Source: Eriocheir sinensis (lineage: Eukaryota > Arthropoda > Malacostraca > Decapoda > Varunidae). From it: a stretch of 64,000 bases of DNA. The stretch is taken from contig NC_066553.1 of NCBI RefSeq assembly GCF_024679095.1, positions 3,275,494 to 3,339,493 on the forward strand, read 5' to 3'. Made by a program: the position numbers and the translations under genes. The notes under the pieces were generated by a model, which was given only the letters and a program-made list of their open reading frames with translations, had not been told where the DNA came from and ran no database searches. Of this stretch, positions 22,433-33,541 are shown piece after piece (position 1 is the first letter of the stretch; the number at the start of each line of letters is the position of its first letter).

Positions 22433-23114
22433 ACTGGTGCCAGCGCCAGCACGTGGCGCCGGGCCGCCAGGCAAGCTCTTCCAGCAGTACTGTGTGCGTG
22501 CAACATGCTGCGCTTTAACCACTTGTAAAATGCAAATTGTACATAAAATAAAGAATATTTATATATCACTGAAGGACACAGAGACGACCATAACGGTGAT
22601 CAAGAGACAGTGACACACAAGCAAAGATAAGATAGACACAAGCGTCATGGGCTTCCCCACTTGAAGTTCATTGCTTACTGGATCACACTTGTCCACACCA
22701 TCATGAATGGAATGCATGATCTGTGAGAGTCTGTAGTTTGCCGTGTTTGTTGTGTGGGGAAGGAGCGAGAGTGTGGGGCGTGTTTCCTTTCAGAAGGGGA
22801 AGAGTCGTGTGAGTTGTGGTGCTCAAAGGCTGTGTGGGTTTGAAAAGAACGGCAGAAAGCTTGGGGAGAGGGTTAAAAAAAGGGGGAATAATTCAGACAA
22901 TAAACTCAGTGACTAGGGCCAAGGGCGAAAAAAAAAATCCTAATTCGCCTTGCAAGGGGCGGCTCTGTGACGCCTGTAACATTTGCTGATGAATGAAACC
23001 ATCTCGGAAAGTGTAAACAATGCTTATCAACTCCCTCAGAAAACATCCCGTGTATCTCTGGCACCGCTCTTGTGTTCGACACTGTACATGAGATTCATCC
23101 GTCACCAAGTTTAC

Positions 23115-23201
23115 CTATCAGAGGCACCGATTCGGACGTGGCGGGAGTGGTGGCTGATACCATGTTCAAGAATAGGGTTAACGACAGTAGAATTGTTATT
23201 T
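23115..23201 (-). CDS. nAChRalpha6: nAChR exon 8 copy I (TM2 pore, TM2-TM3 loop)
   Basis: An 87-bp cassette, phase 1 at both ends, first of the array and 7.7 kb downstream of exon 7-II. The 28 whole codons read ITILLSLTLF, LNMVSA, TTPATSESVPLI. Acceptor CTTGCAG and donor GTAAAC are intact. Because the exon starts AA, the split codon at pore position 4' becomes Glu instead of the Gly made by all other copies. Position 20' is Ala, removing the usual acidic outer ring, and 13' is Leu. The TM2-TM3 loop PATSESVPLI matches the family well. Functional splicing is inferred from intact borders and open frame. Confidence 0.9.
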
Positions 23202-23580
23202 CTGCAAGTTTAGAAGAGGTAGTTTAATGTGTTGCTTTAATCCTCTTTTCGCAGAAAGAAGATATTGAATATATATTATTTACTGAAGGTTTTATATAAC
23301 AAAGTATTAGGCAGAATATTTGACCTAAACAAGTATTTGTCTTACACACTGCGAATATGCTTCACTCTGAGGATAAAATGGGCTCAATTTTGTAATGTTA
23401 CCAAGCTAAGATGCAGACTACAAAACACGAGTAAAATGTGAGACAAAAAATTTACACGTGAACCAAAGCACACTGAGGCGCCGCACGCCCGGCGCCGCAG
23501 GGCACGCGGCCCACGGCGCGCCGGGCAGCGGCACAACCAAGGACACTCAACAAACCAACAGAACCTCTCAACGCAGCACC

Positions 23581-23669
<89 letters not shown>

Positions 23670-23671
23670 CA

Positions 23672-23705
<34 letters not shown>

Positions 23706-23718
23706 CATACATACATAC

Positions 23719-23786
<68 letters not shown>

Positions 23787-23792
23787 TTATTT

Positions 23793-23866
<74 letters not shown>
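23581..23866 (+). repeat. Compound (TA)n-(TACA)n-(TA)n-(AC)n tract
   Basis: (TA)n 23581-23663, TACA units to 23719, (TA)n to 23781, TTTA units, then (AC)n 23796-23866. It lies 0.4 kb upstream, in transcript order, of exon 8 copy I. Confidence 0.95.
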
Positions 23867-23870
<4 letters not shown>

Positions 23871-24104
23871 GGAGCAGCCCTCCGTGAGGTGGGGTCGCTG
23901 GGGGTCGGGCAAGGCCCCAGGCGCCTCACCACACCGGCCGCCGCTCCGCCGAGGCAAGATAAATGCACTAAAATGTAAATAAACGTGTAAGGAGAACAAC
24001 AAATAAACATACATTATGACATACTCAAGAAAATGAAGAGCTATATGCACAAAAATAAAGAAAATAAGAAAAAATGTTATTTAATTGATAAGTTAGGGAT
24101 TTTT

Positions 24105-24219
24105 TTTAAATAATGCTTGTGAGAATAGCTGGCAGATGGATAGGAGTTATTCTCACAAGCAAAAGCTGAAATAGAACTTCATTAATTATTGGAACATTTT
24201 AGTAGATGCATTATTTAAA
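24105..24219. repeat. Nested hairpin / small foldback
   Basis: The inner stem pairs GCTTGTGAGAATA (24115-24127) with its exact complement at 24148-24160. Outer arms TTTAAATAATGC (24105-24116) and GCATTATTTAAA (24208-24219) are also complementary. It may be a decayed MITE. Confidence 0.65.
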
Positions 24220-25118
24220 GGAACTTAACAGTAGATGAGGACAGGCTGAGAACAATGACCTTTACTTGAGTATCTACCTTGTGAGAGCTGACCTACCACC
24301 TCCCGCTCACCCTCCAGCTCCTGCACGATGGGATGACAACCTCCTTCCACCTCGCGGTCATGATAGCTTGACCCCTAATTTAAGGCTCATGGGAGGGACA
24401 CAGGCAAAGGACCTCTACACCAGACCCCTGGGGCTTAAACCGAAACCTCTTGTATGTCTCCTTAACAAAAATCAAGCAACAGTTAAATTACTGAGTGAGC
24501 AGTGGGCCTACAGTTCCTATTGCTTATTACCTTCAAGCAAGAACAGAATGTCTTAACCCTATGGTGAGCAAGCCTGTCACGGGGACTGCATCCAGACACT
24601 ATGTCCTTGGCAACTGCTGACAGACGGTGGCTAGAGGACCAGAATGTTAAAGGTTTAATAAGTATTGCTACCTGCACTCAGTAATTAGGTGGAATGAACA
24701 TATATTACTTCCCAACATAAGTAAGTTAATTGGTGACAAAGATTTCTAACATTGACAACACTGGGGTAACAAAATGCACTTCGTGAAATTAATGTCATTG
24801 CTAGATTTTTACTGTAAGTGCATCAATGTTAAAAGGAAACACTGAATAACATGGAGAGCACACCAAGGGTGAAAGTAATGCTCCTTGAGTAAAACACTGT
24901 AGCGAGAGGCGGAAAACTACACACAGAACCATAGCGATACATTAGTAAGATATATAATCAATGGCTGGTATGGTATGGGGGGGGGGGGGCGGTGGGGGGA
25001 ATGTATTGAGGACTAATTGAGAAATAAAATGAGGTGCATGAGCACGCAGACAGGCCAACGAAGGGGGGGGGGGGCTAATGATTCTCTGGACCTGCTACGT
25101 GATGCCTATACTGTTGAT

Positions 25119-25156
<38 letters not shown>

Positions 25157-25216
25157 AACACAAACACAAGTAGTAACCCTCTTGTCGCGAAAAGCCTCAA
25201 ACTTTCTCATGGCCCT

Positions 25217-25350
25217 GGGGCACCCTTGTGGCCGAGTGGTTTGAGTGGTGGTTTTTCATCTCGCTGGCCGCGGCTTCGATTCCCGGCCACGGAAAGATTC
25301 TTTCTCCTCTGTGACTTAATGAATTTCTCATTTGTTTTAGTCTGAGCAGA
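25217..25350 (+). repeat. tRNA-derived SINE
   Basis: An A box TGGCCGAGTGG at 25229-25239 and a B box GCTTCGATTCCC at 25273-25284 mark an RNA polymerase III internal promoter. The downstream body (GGAAAGATTCTTTC...GAGCAGAAG) recurs at 25.86-25.93 kb, so this is a dispersed SINE rather than a tRNA gene. Confidence 0.8.
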
Positions 25351-25366
25351 AGCTCGCCTTAGACTA

Positions 25367-25690
25367 GTGGCATGGCGGTGGTGTCCTCTTGCCTCGTGGC
25401 GGGAAAAGTTACGCTTAGGCTGCGCGTGGCCTCGGTGCTCATCTCCGTCAAATTGGCTCTTGAGCCTGTGGCGGGAAGTAACCCGTTACCCCGGGGCACA
25501 GGGCCAGCGTGACTTCCAGGTTACTAAAGTTTACCTTCCCCAAGTTTCCCCAGGTACGTCCCAATTTATCGACCAGCCCGGGAGGGAGGACGAACAGCTG
25601 GGTGGGCAGTGCGCCGACTGCCCGGACCGGGAATCGAACCCTGGCTCGCGGTGCCTCGTAGCGAGAACACTTCCTTAAATCAGCCGGGAA
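25367..25690 (-). repeat. tRNA-derived SINE, minus orientation
   Basis: The plus strand shows GGGAATCGAACC (a reversed B box) near 25630, and the upstream body resembles the element at 60.24-60.72 kb, including CACCTCCGTC-like, CAGGGCCAGCGTGAC-like and GGGAGGA blocks. Adjacent SINEs on both sides suggest nested insertion. Confidence 0.7.
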
Positions 25691-25804
25691 GCGGGATAGC
25701 TCGAGTTTTCCACATCAAGGGTGAGCCTGTGTTAAAACTGACACTTAAATTCATAAAAGTCTGGAAGGGAAAGCCGCGTCGTGACCCGCCCGACGCGGAG
25801 AGCC

Positions 25805-25935
25805 ACTAAAATCCCCAATTGCCGAAGGGTATCCCTGTAGACGGCTGGTCAGGGTTCGATTCCCGGTCACGGAAAAGTTTATTCCATCCGTTGGCTGAAA
25901 TAAATATCCCGTGTGTTTCAAAATGAGCAGAAGAC
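25805..25935 (+). repeat. tRNA-derived SINE copy
   Basis: A B box GGTTCGATTCCC near 25853 followed by GGTCACGGAAAAG and a GAGCAGAAG motif, the same family as the element at 25217. The A box region is degenerate. An (AC)n tract (25974-26031) follows. Confidence 0.7.
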
Positions 25936-25975
25936 CACACCAGACACACACATATTCACAAGCACACACGCGCGT

Positions 25976-26033
<58 letters not shown>

Positions 26034-29000
26034 CGGAGCCAACTAGCCACCGAGTATGATATAGGTAGTGTGCTTTTGGCAGCGAAGCTTCTCTGTGTCA
26101 TGATGAGATGGGGGACACGGTAAGACTATGACTCTACAGCTCCCTCAGTTCTGGAGGGTGTCAGCCAAGGCTTTAGTCACAAACAGTAAACAAACCCTAG
26201 TTGGAAATATATGGAAAACAATTGCAAGCGATAATAATAAAAAGAAGGAAACTATGTGTGGCTGTGCAGTCAAGGAAAGACCAAGTGGGCTGCGGCACAG
26301 ACTGCGTCCCCGGGGCACCGCGCTCCAGGAACTTGAAGTGTGTCATGTGCGGCCGAGGCTCCGCCAGGGAGGTGTGGAAGGTGTGTGGGAGTGTGCGGCA
26401 ACACTTAGCATCCATTCGACTCATTACTTGTCTTAGACTCAAGTGTGATTGGATGTTATGTTTGATTCTATATATTTGGTGTTTATTACTTTACCAGAGA
26501 ACACAAAAATGATTTGATGAAGCTTAGCGCTCTGAGTAAAGTTTGTGTTTCCTTATTTTCTCCTTGAAAGCTAAGTAGTTTATAAATTGTCAACACATAT
26601 TATTCTGACGCTGAAGGAATCTGCCCTGAACAAACGTGAAATGGCTGAGCGCGTAGCTAACTGCCTCTTGCCATGCCAGTGCTGCCCATGACCCGGCGGG
26701 TCCTCCGCCAGGCCCGAGGCTCGTTTTGGTCAGGTCGTGACGTCACAGGCGCTGCATCCTGCTTTAGTGGCAAGTCGGCTTGGTAACCGGCCGTCAGCCG
26801 ATGCAAAAGGGACAGGGAAGAGACTGGAGTCTCGGCTTGAAGTGACGCCACATATTACCGACCAGAAGAAATGGCAGGTCAAATGTGTCCTTATTAAAAA
26901 AAAAATGGATACAATTTCAACAGAGACGTTTCAACATCGATTAATTATTGGGTATTAGATCAACAGTAGGGTTTTCTTGTCTCTGGATCAGCTGAGCGGG
27001 TAGGCTGTGCGGGGAGTCTGTTTTGGTGCGCAGCCAGCCAGTCAGTCATGGCAGTCAGTCAGGATGCCGAGGCCCAAGACGCCGCGGCCTGACGCACGCC
27101 TCGACGCACGCGGGGCCTCGCGCTCCTCCCCCTGCGTGCCGCGCCTCGTGCCGGATCGTTCCAAGGTCCGCCGCCAGGTGTCGTCAGCGAGAGGTCGAGT
27201 TACTCGTCTTACCTAACGTCTGTTTGTCTGACCTCAGTTATCAATATAAACTTTCCCTATAAATATATGAAAACAAATACTACATAATACAATACTAGAT
27301 GAAATATATACAGCTTTGCTTTGGGCACTGGTCAAAATGCTTCAGTTAATTTTTTTGTTCGTTTTTACCCTTTTTGAACAGATGAGTCTTGCGTATTATT
27401 AACTTTCTAGACATTTGGAAATTTGATATATTTTTTAGAAGCAACGCAAATATATAGAAGACGTAACACTGGATATTTCGTGAAGCTCTCCGTGGCTACG
27501 AACCTTCTGAGGGCAAGGAGCCAGAGTGCGTGCCCGGGTGTTGTTCTGGACCGTCAGCCTTTGCCTTGTGTTTTATTACTTTGAAGGATTTACAGCCGCG
27601 GCGAACAGCATCTGAGGCAAGGAACCAAGATGGCCAAGTCCATGAGGTGTGCTGCTGTGCTGGTGTTAAGGAGGCACGCCGGGGAATATCGAAGGACGTC
27701 TTTTTTAGTCATGGAGAATGTGCAATACAGTGTCCCTTCTGGCTGGCCGCTCCGACCTCCTTCAGCAGGAACACGAAACTTTCCCAGTCAGAAGTGTTGT
27801 CAGTCGTCAGCAGCTCAACGCCTCTTGCCTGCCTGAGTCGTGGACGCCCGGCTGCTCTGATTTCTCTGAATATTAATCGCCGAGTTATTTTGGCGCCGTG
27901 GAAGGGTGCAGGGGCGCAGGCTCTCCTCGCCTATGCAGGAGCCCTAACAGCCACGCTTCCTCGCCTTTCGTGAAGCTTTGTGTTGATGCAGAGCTTTGAA
28001 ATCACATTACTCATGATGTAGTCACTCTTAGTTGGTACACTTGGCTTTCTGTCTACCTTTCTCTGTCTGTCTATCTATCACTATCTTTCAGTAGATGTCT
28101 ATATATCTATTTATCAATCTATCAATTTATCTATCTACATGTATCTGTATCTACTTATCTATTTCAATAAAGTTCATCTGTCATTTGATCTATCTTTCTA
28201 TGTATCTACGTCTGTGGCTAGCTTGGTCTTCATAGTTTCTGAACGGTCCAGGTAGCAGCGAGCGGTCATCCTCTACAGCAGTGTACGAGTCCACTGTTCA
28301 CCTGCACGCGAGCACGGGGCTGAGGGTCGGGGCGAGGGGGAGGAGGCGGCACTGGGCGGCGCGCGGGAGGGTGTGCATGTGTGTTACCTTCAGTGTTTGT
28401 CAGACCTTCCTTGGATCATTGCTTCGTACTCTCCAGTATCAATGAAATGTATATATCAATATATACATACATAGAGTGATGGGCGTAGAAATATACATGT
28501 ATATATATGTCCATACATACACAAGCGTATTTATAGGAATCCATACATATATATGCGTATTTCTATATATAATCACAAAATGGATACAGCAAGTATTCAC
28601 AACAAGAGGGGCACTACCCATGGAGAAAATTGCTGAGAATGAAAACCAAGAGGAAACTGATGATAGTGAAAGATGAGCAGCGAGCTAGTAACACTGACGC
28701 ATGCTGGACAGGACAGGTAGGAAGCCGTCTGCACCACTAGGACGCTCCGCAGCCGTTGGCAACACCGACTGCTACTCTGTGTGTGTTAGCAAGATCATGC
28801 CCCTAGCTGCTAAGTGGAGTGGAAAAATAAAGCTAAACAAACTAAGAACAAATAATATAACCATTAAAAGCAACTGTAGTGCATGCAGTAATATAAGATT
28901 CCCTTGCCCTTCAATCAAACTCAAATTATTACCTTGAGAACGAATGACCTGCTCTCCACATCACACATTGCACACCTGCACTAGAACACAGCCAAGCACA

Positions 29001-29704
29001 CGAACCACTACAAATTAACATACGTCATGGAAAATTATCAGTGACGTGAGATGCCTTTTAATGGAACTTCTGTTAGAGTATTTCAAGAACAGAACGAAAA
29101 TCTTTCATTAGTTTTCTAAAATTCCATCAGGGGGAGGTAACACTGATATTTATGCCTTTGAATTTATATCTCAAATTTAATATTGTGAAATAAATGACAA
29201 GTTTAGAGATTTACATTTTGAGGTATCTTAGGGGGGTAACTTTAGGAAAAACGGACCTATCCTCTGCGTCACCGGGGATGGCACCTCGCTCTGGCTCATC
29301 AAGTGACGCCGTCAGGGACAAAACAGCACAACTTGGGTGGTGTCTTTGAGGGCTGAGAATGTTCATTGCTTTGAGAAGTTAATGATGGCGCACACAAGTT
29401 CTCCAGGGCAGCTTATTTTGTTTATTTGTTGCTTTTTTCAGACGAAGCCGCGCGCCGCAAGCCAAGAGGCCGAGCCCTCAGTGCCGGGCGGGGGGCGGGG
29501 CGACGCGTGCGAGGAGGCGAACCAGCGGATAGAAAAAGGGCTCATAGAAGTTGAAGGTCTTGACGTAAAAATATTTCGTGGGAATTGGGTAAAGAAAAAA
29601 AAACCTTGTTCGTGTTTCTTTTTATGCCTCGGTCACGATGCTCAGCTTGGTTGTGCCCTTTAGCACCCTTTCCATTGTTGCCGGAGGAAGAGATTGAGTA
29701 TTAG

Positions 29705-29962
29705 AGAGGAGGAGGAGGAGGAGGAGGAGGAGGAGGAGGAGGAGGAGGAGGAGGAGGGAGTACGGGGGTAGAAGGGAGGAAGGAAAAGGGGGAAGGTGGG
29801 AATGAGCTGATCGTATCAAAAAAGGATAGAGGACGAGGACAAGGACGGAAAAAAAGGAGGAGGAAGAAGAGGACGAGAAAGAGGAGGAGAAGTAGAAGTT
29901 GAAGGAACAAGAGGAAAAGGAGAAGTTGGAGGAGGAGGAGGAGGAGGAGGAGGAGGAGGAGG
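29705..29962 (+). repeat. (GAG)n tracts in a purine-rich stretch
   Basis: GGA/GAG triplet arrays at 29705-29756 and 29928-29962 with purine-rich sequence between. On the minus strand this gives spurious poly-Leu or poly-Pro frames. Confidence 0.9.
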
Positions 29963-30938
29963 ATATAGGGGGGTCTGTGTTGAAGGAAGAGGGGCTGCAA
30001 GAATTATTGCAAGTGACGCATGTTCTTTTAGTCCGGGCGTGGAGTCGCAGTGAGTGAGTGAGTGTCGTTATTTAGCGGCGTGCGTCGGACGAGAAGCTCT
30101 GGTCTGCCGAGGTCGCCGGGCGCGCCACATCAGCGGTGGCTGCCGGCGGCGCTGCACGAGGCGAGGATTGGAATGGGTGAAAGTTTTAGTGTTGAATTTT
30201 ACTTCTCGTTATTAATTTAAGTTTTGATTAGGGGCATAGATTTAGTGTGTAAAGTGATCGTTGTTTTTAGATAATTTTACCATATTATTTTTAGCATTTG
30301 TTCCGTAGTTAGTGAACATTTCTGTTTAATATATCATATTTATTTTCAGTGGCCCCGTATCTAGTCTACAAATGGTCTGAAGTTACAGTTAAACTGTATA
30401 TTCCATATAATACTAGACTAACTTGCTTAATTACTTGAGAAACTGATTTATAAGCAAAATAGCTGACTTACAATGTTAGCTCTTAATGTGAGAGTAAGGC
30501 TACTATATTACGGAGCAGTGTACATGTGTCTGCGGCCGGCCCACACAGGACCTCCAGCATAGAAATCGAGAGTCTTACTGTCTCTTGCCCTTGCATCTTG
30601 CTGAACCTTGGGTCTCCAGGAAAGGAAGTCACACCCGATTTAAAGCAGTGAGATTAAAAACTTTATTTTAAAGCATTGCGGGATAATTGTATCGGATCAG
30701 CCAAACGAATCTTGTGCAAATGTTGTAAATATGCTCAATACTGCAAAGCGTTTAGTCAATTTAATTTTTGAGTAAGTCGATTTCTATGAGTCTGTCGCCA
30801 CACCAGATGAACTTTGCTGATCCTCAATGTCAGGATCGGATGCCTTGAGAGCTTGGCGGTGGTGAGGCCCTCTGTGGGGCGGCGTGTGTGGGCGTGTTGA
30901 GCCAGGAATGGTAAACAGAGGCCCAGGAGTGGCCATAC

Positions 30939-31133
30939 CTAGTGTCAGTTTCTCGCCAGTGTCAGGGGGAAGTGAGAATCCAAGCAAGGTCATACTGCTT
31001 ATCATTACACAGGGCAGAACCAGATTGTATAAATAATAGATAGTTCGACGCCGGATCTTGATGACGAAGGTTATGTCCACATATGGCTCTGGGCAGCATT
31101 GGTACTGCTGAACGTTTCGCTCACCAGGAACCT
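30939..31133 (-). CDS. nAChRalpha6: nAChR exon 7, second alternative copy (7-II): loop C, TM1, start of TM2
   Basis: The second 195-bp exon 7 copy, same phase as 7-I. It starts [19 protein letters not shown], continues [17 protein letters not shown], then TM1 ([18 protein letters not shown]), then [10 protein letters not shown], giving Glu at -1' and Thr at pore position 2'. Acceptor ATTTTGCAG and donor GTATGG are intact and there is no stop in frame. Loop C differs from 7-I just before the CC pair (NVQQYQ against NSITYK), and the split first codon becomes Glu instead of Gly. All invariant residues are kept, so it looks functional. Tandem inclusion of 7-I and 7-II would give two TM1 segments and a non-functional channel, so exclusive use is likely (inference). 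Confidence 0.95.
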
Positions 31134-31879
31134 CTGCAAAATAACGTTAATTAGTGCAAAAAAAAAGTATTGAGAGGAGCCTGAGGGGAGGAGCTTGGAG
31201 AAGAGCGTTACGCCGAGCGTCGGTGTGTGGGCGGTGGTCATTAGGGCTTTGCTCAAAGTAGCTGTTTGTCTAAGGCATATCCGAACCCTTCGACTTTCAA
31301 GGTAGTTAGGAGTACTTTTCTTCTTCTTTGGCTCATATTATGGCTTTTGATCGTGATAGAATAAAGAAAATGAACTGAAAATGTAACCGGCGAAGGAGAG
31401 GGACCAACATAATGATGAGGAGCAACGGATCAGAACCAAGAGGGAGGCGGGAGGGAGGTTGGTAGGCGGAACAGCTAGCCACCAGGAGCCAGGCACGGAG
31501 CAGCACATGTTTGTTGCAGTGACTGGGTGTCCCCTTCTGGCTCCTAGTTCAAGAAGTTCACCACCTCAGGAGATCCTTAAAACTGTCTTCCGGCGTGAGA
31601 AATCGGTGTTACCTGCCCCCGTTGTTGGGCAAAACTGCTCAATCAAAACCATCAGTAATCACGGACAATCAGTCAAAATCCCGTCATTACCAACTAACAC
31701 TAGAATATCAAAGACTAAATACGGATACATTATAAGAAATAAATAAGTAAAACATAACACAAAATAAATAATGATACTCATAATAAATAAGGATTAGAAA
31801 AATCATAAGAGAGACGTTACAAGGTCTAGCCATAACAGTGGAAGGAGTGATTGTCCAATGGGCTAAAAGAATTGGTTAC

Positions 31880-32074
31880 CTAGAGAGAGTTTCTCGCCAC
31901 AGTCCGGGGGCAGAGTGAACCCCAGGACGGCCATAGATGCTATCAGCACACAAGGTAGAATTAGGTTGCAGAAATAATATAGGGTGCGCCTCCGTATGAC
32001 AATTTCGAATGTAACGTCTACATACGGTTCCGGGCAACATTTGTAGGTAATGGAGTTTCTTTTCCCAGGGCAAC
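31880..32074 (-). CDS. nAChRalpha6: nAChR exon 7, first alternative copy (7-I): loop C, TM1, start of TM2
   Basis: A 195-bp exon, phase 1 at both ends. It begins [19 protein letters not shown], so it carries the vicinal CC of loop C, which defines an alpha subunit and contacts agonist. It continues [17 protein letters not shown], then TM1 ([18 protein letters not shown]), then [10 protein letters not shown], the intracellular end of TM2 with Glu at -1' and Ser at 2'. Acceptor GTGTTCTAG and donor GTAACC are intact. The copy 0.75 kb downstream has the same length and phase. Insect alpha6 genes as I know them have a single exon 7, so this pair is unusual. Oddity: a Cys at -3' where the other copy has Thr. 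Confidence 0.95.
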
Positions 32075-32128
32075 CTAGAACACAAAAGGCAAATGGTAAA
32101 GATTGTCACATTATTTCCTAGACTGACG

Positions 32129-32434
32129 ACAGTGGAACCTGGGCCGTGAAGGGGCGTGGGTCGGCGGGTGTGAACCGTCAGGCCAGTGAGGACCCGGGCA
32201 GGCAGCGCTGTGTGGCTCCTGCCGCTACTGGAACACTGCCACACATTTTGACAAAAAATTACCCCCACCCCCCAAAAAATGCAAAATCTATGCAAACAAA
32301 ATCACCCCTCCCCCTCAAAAAAAGAAAAAAAAGGATAATTCTATGCAAACAAAATGAAATGTTCAGAAATAATTCCCACTACAATATGTAAGTCTACAAT
32401 TTATTATTACTTTTCAGTACCCAGGTTCCACTGT
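32129..32434. mobile_element. Short element with CAGTGGAACC inverted ends (pogo/Tigger-like MITE)
   Basis: ACAGTGGAACCTGGG at 32129-32143 is the exact inverse of 32420-32434. Ends starting CAGTGGAACC are typical of pogo/Tigger elements. The interior is 276 bp and non-coding, so this would be a non-autonomous copy. A TA flank is clear only on the right side. Confidence 0.6.
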
Positions 32435-32541
32435 AGTTGGTCATTTGCCAAATCAAATAGGTTTTCATATTAGAGTTAAGACGCAAGGCCCTGAGGTGGG
32501 CGTGTCCCAGGCAACACTGAGCGGCACTATTTGATTTGGCG

Positions 32542-32549
32542 TATAAAAG
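32542..32549 (+). promoter_or_regulatory. TATA-box-like motif TATAAAAG
   Basis: A consensus-quality TATA box in GC-richer context, antisense to the receptor gene. No recognised coding region follows, and a TCAGT-type initiator is not evident at the right distance. Confidence 0.3.
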
Positions 32550-33541
32550 CTCCCGAGAGCAATAGAACTCAACAAAGCATTTTATTTCTTGATGTATTTT
32601 TAATCATAGAAAGCAAAGTGAGTTTTTAAGTTTGTTTTATTTAGATCACTTGAGAGACTGAGAGGAGGAAAACGTGGGCACAGTTACTATTGTTACCTCA
32701 CACTCACGCCGCCTCATTCACGACTCACACTCGCCCTGCCCCTGTGTCTGTGTGTGTGTGCACCCCGAGCACCGGCCTGCGAAGGGGGAAGGCTGGGCCT
32801 GGATCCTAACCCCAAGGGACTGGTGCTCTCGTTAAGAAACTTTTACACACCCACTCATCTGTGTTGCGTCCCGCCCTTGGCCTCAGCAAGTCTGTGGTGT
32901 TGTAATCTTGGTCTTTCAAAATCAAAGGAGCAGGGCGACCTGTACACACACGGTCATCTGTCTGCTGCCGGTACTACTTCGCTATGCGGCACGAGTCTCC
33001 CCGTGATGCCGTCTTCTCCTCATCTGGTTTTTGACACCTTACATTTTGAAAAGGTCAGTAACAGCTACCTCAAACTTAACTTCCATGTCTTCACACTTTC
33101 GTAAACTTGACAACGTGCTATTTAAGCTGTATTAAGATTCTTGTCATAATGGAATGTTACAAGTGATAACATTACTCATGGTAAATAAAAGAAGGCTTTT
33201 GTACCACTTGATGCAAGGTAAAATCTGTATTGACATTGCTGCCGAACAAGTGATTGTATAGCTATTCAGCAGAGTTCGGTGTACATCACTTCCTACTCCA
33301 GCTCTTCGGTGTGCTGACTCTAAAGTGTGAAAGCTGGATCGGTCTGTTGTCCGAGAGAGGAAACTAGAGCTATATAGGACCTAACTTCGTCTTGTTATTA
33401 CTCGATGCTCATAAGACACACGTTTCTTGTTCTTATTATTTTGTACCAACTTGCAGCGCGGTACAGCTCTCAGCATGGATAGACACACCACAGGCAGCCA
33501 CAGTCACGCCCACAGGCACACGCACTGGCTGAGGCACTTAC

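Larger units (their letters stand above)
13780..30938 (-). other. Exon 8 array region: introns between cassettes
   Basis: Non-coding stretches between exon 7-II and copy VI. I see no other recognised gene here. Contents: SINEs at 25.2-25.9 kb, microsatellites at 16.67-16.80, 19.38, 22.37, 23.58-23.87, 25.12, 25.98 and 29.7-29.96 kb, GC-rich blocks at 21.14-21.30, 21.64-21.75 and 28.24-28.38 kb, a foldback at 24.1 kb, one clear pseudoexon at 15.4 kb and possible exon relics at 16.4, 20.1 and 20.5 kb. Short open frames in this region lack family motifs and are not called as genes. Confidence 0.7.
32075..33541 (-). other. Intron between exon 6 and exon 7-I
   Basis: A 1.5-kb intron containing a 306-bp element with CAGTGGAACC inverted ends (32129-32434) and, on the plus strand, a TATAAAAG motif at 32542. 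A plus-strand open frame at 32754-33104 has no recognised motif. No exon was seen. Confidence 0.7.

Noticed and set aside
24590..24680. Minus-strand VAILIKPLTFW after a TGCAG, vaguely like VTILLSLTVF
   Set aside because: Similarity is confined to about ten residues, with no TM2-TM3 loop or donor.
25217..25290. Functional tRNA gene at the SINE head
   Set aside because: The A and B boxes are present but the body recurs as a dispersed repeat and the cloverleaf arms do not pair well, so a SINE is the better reading.
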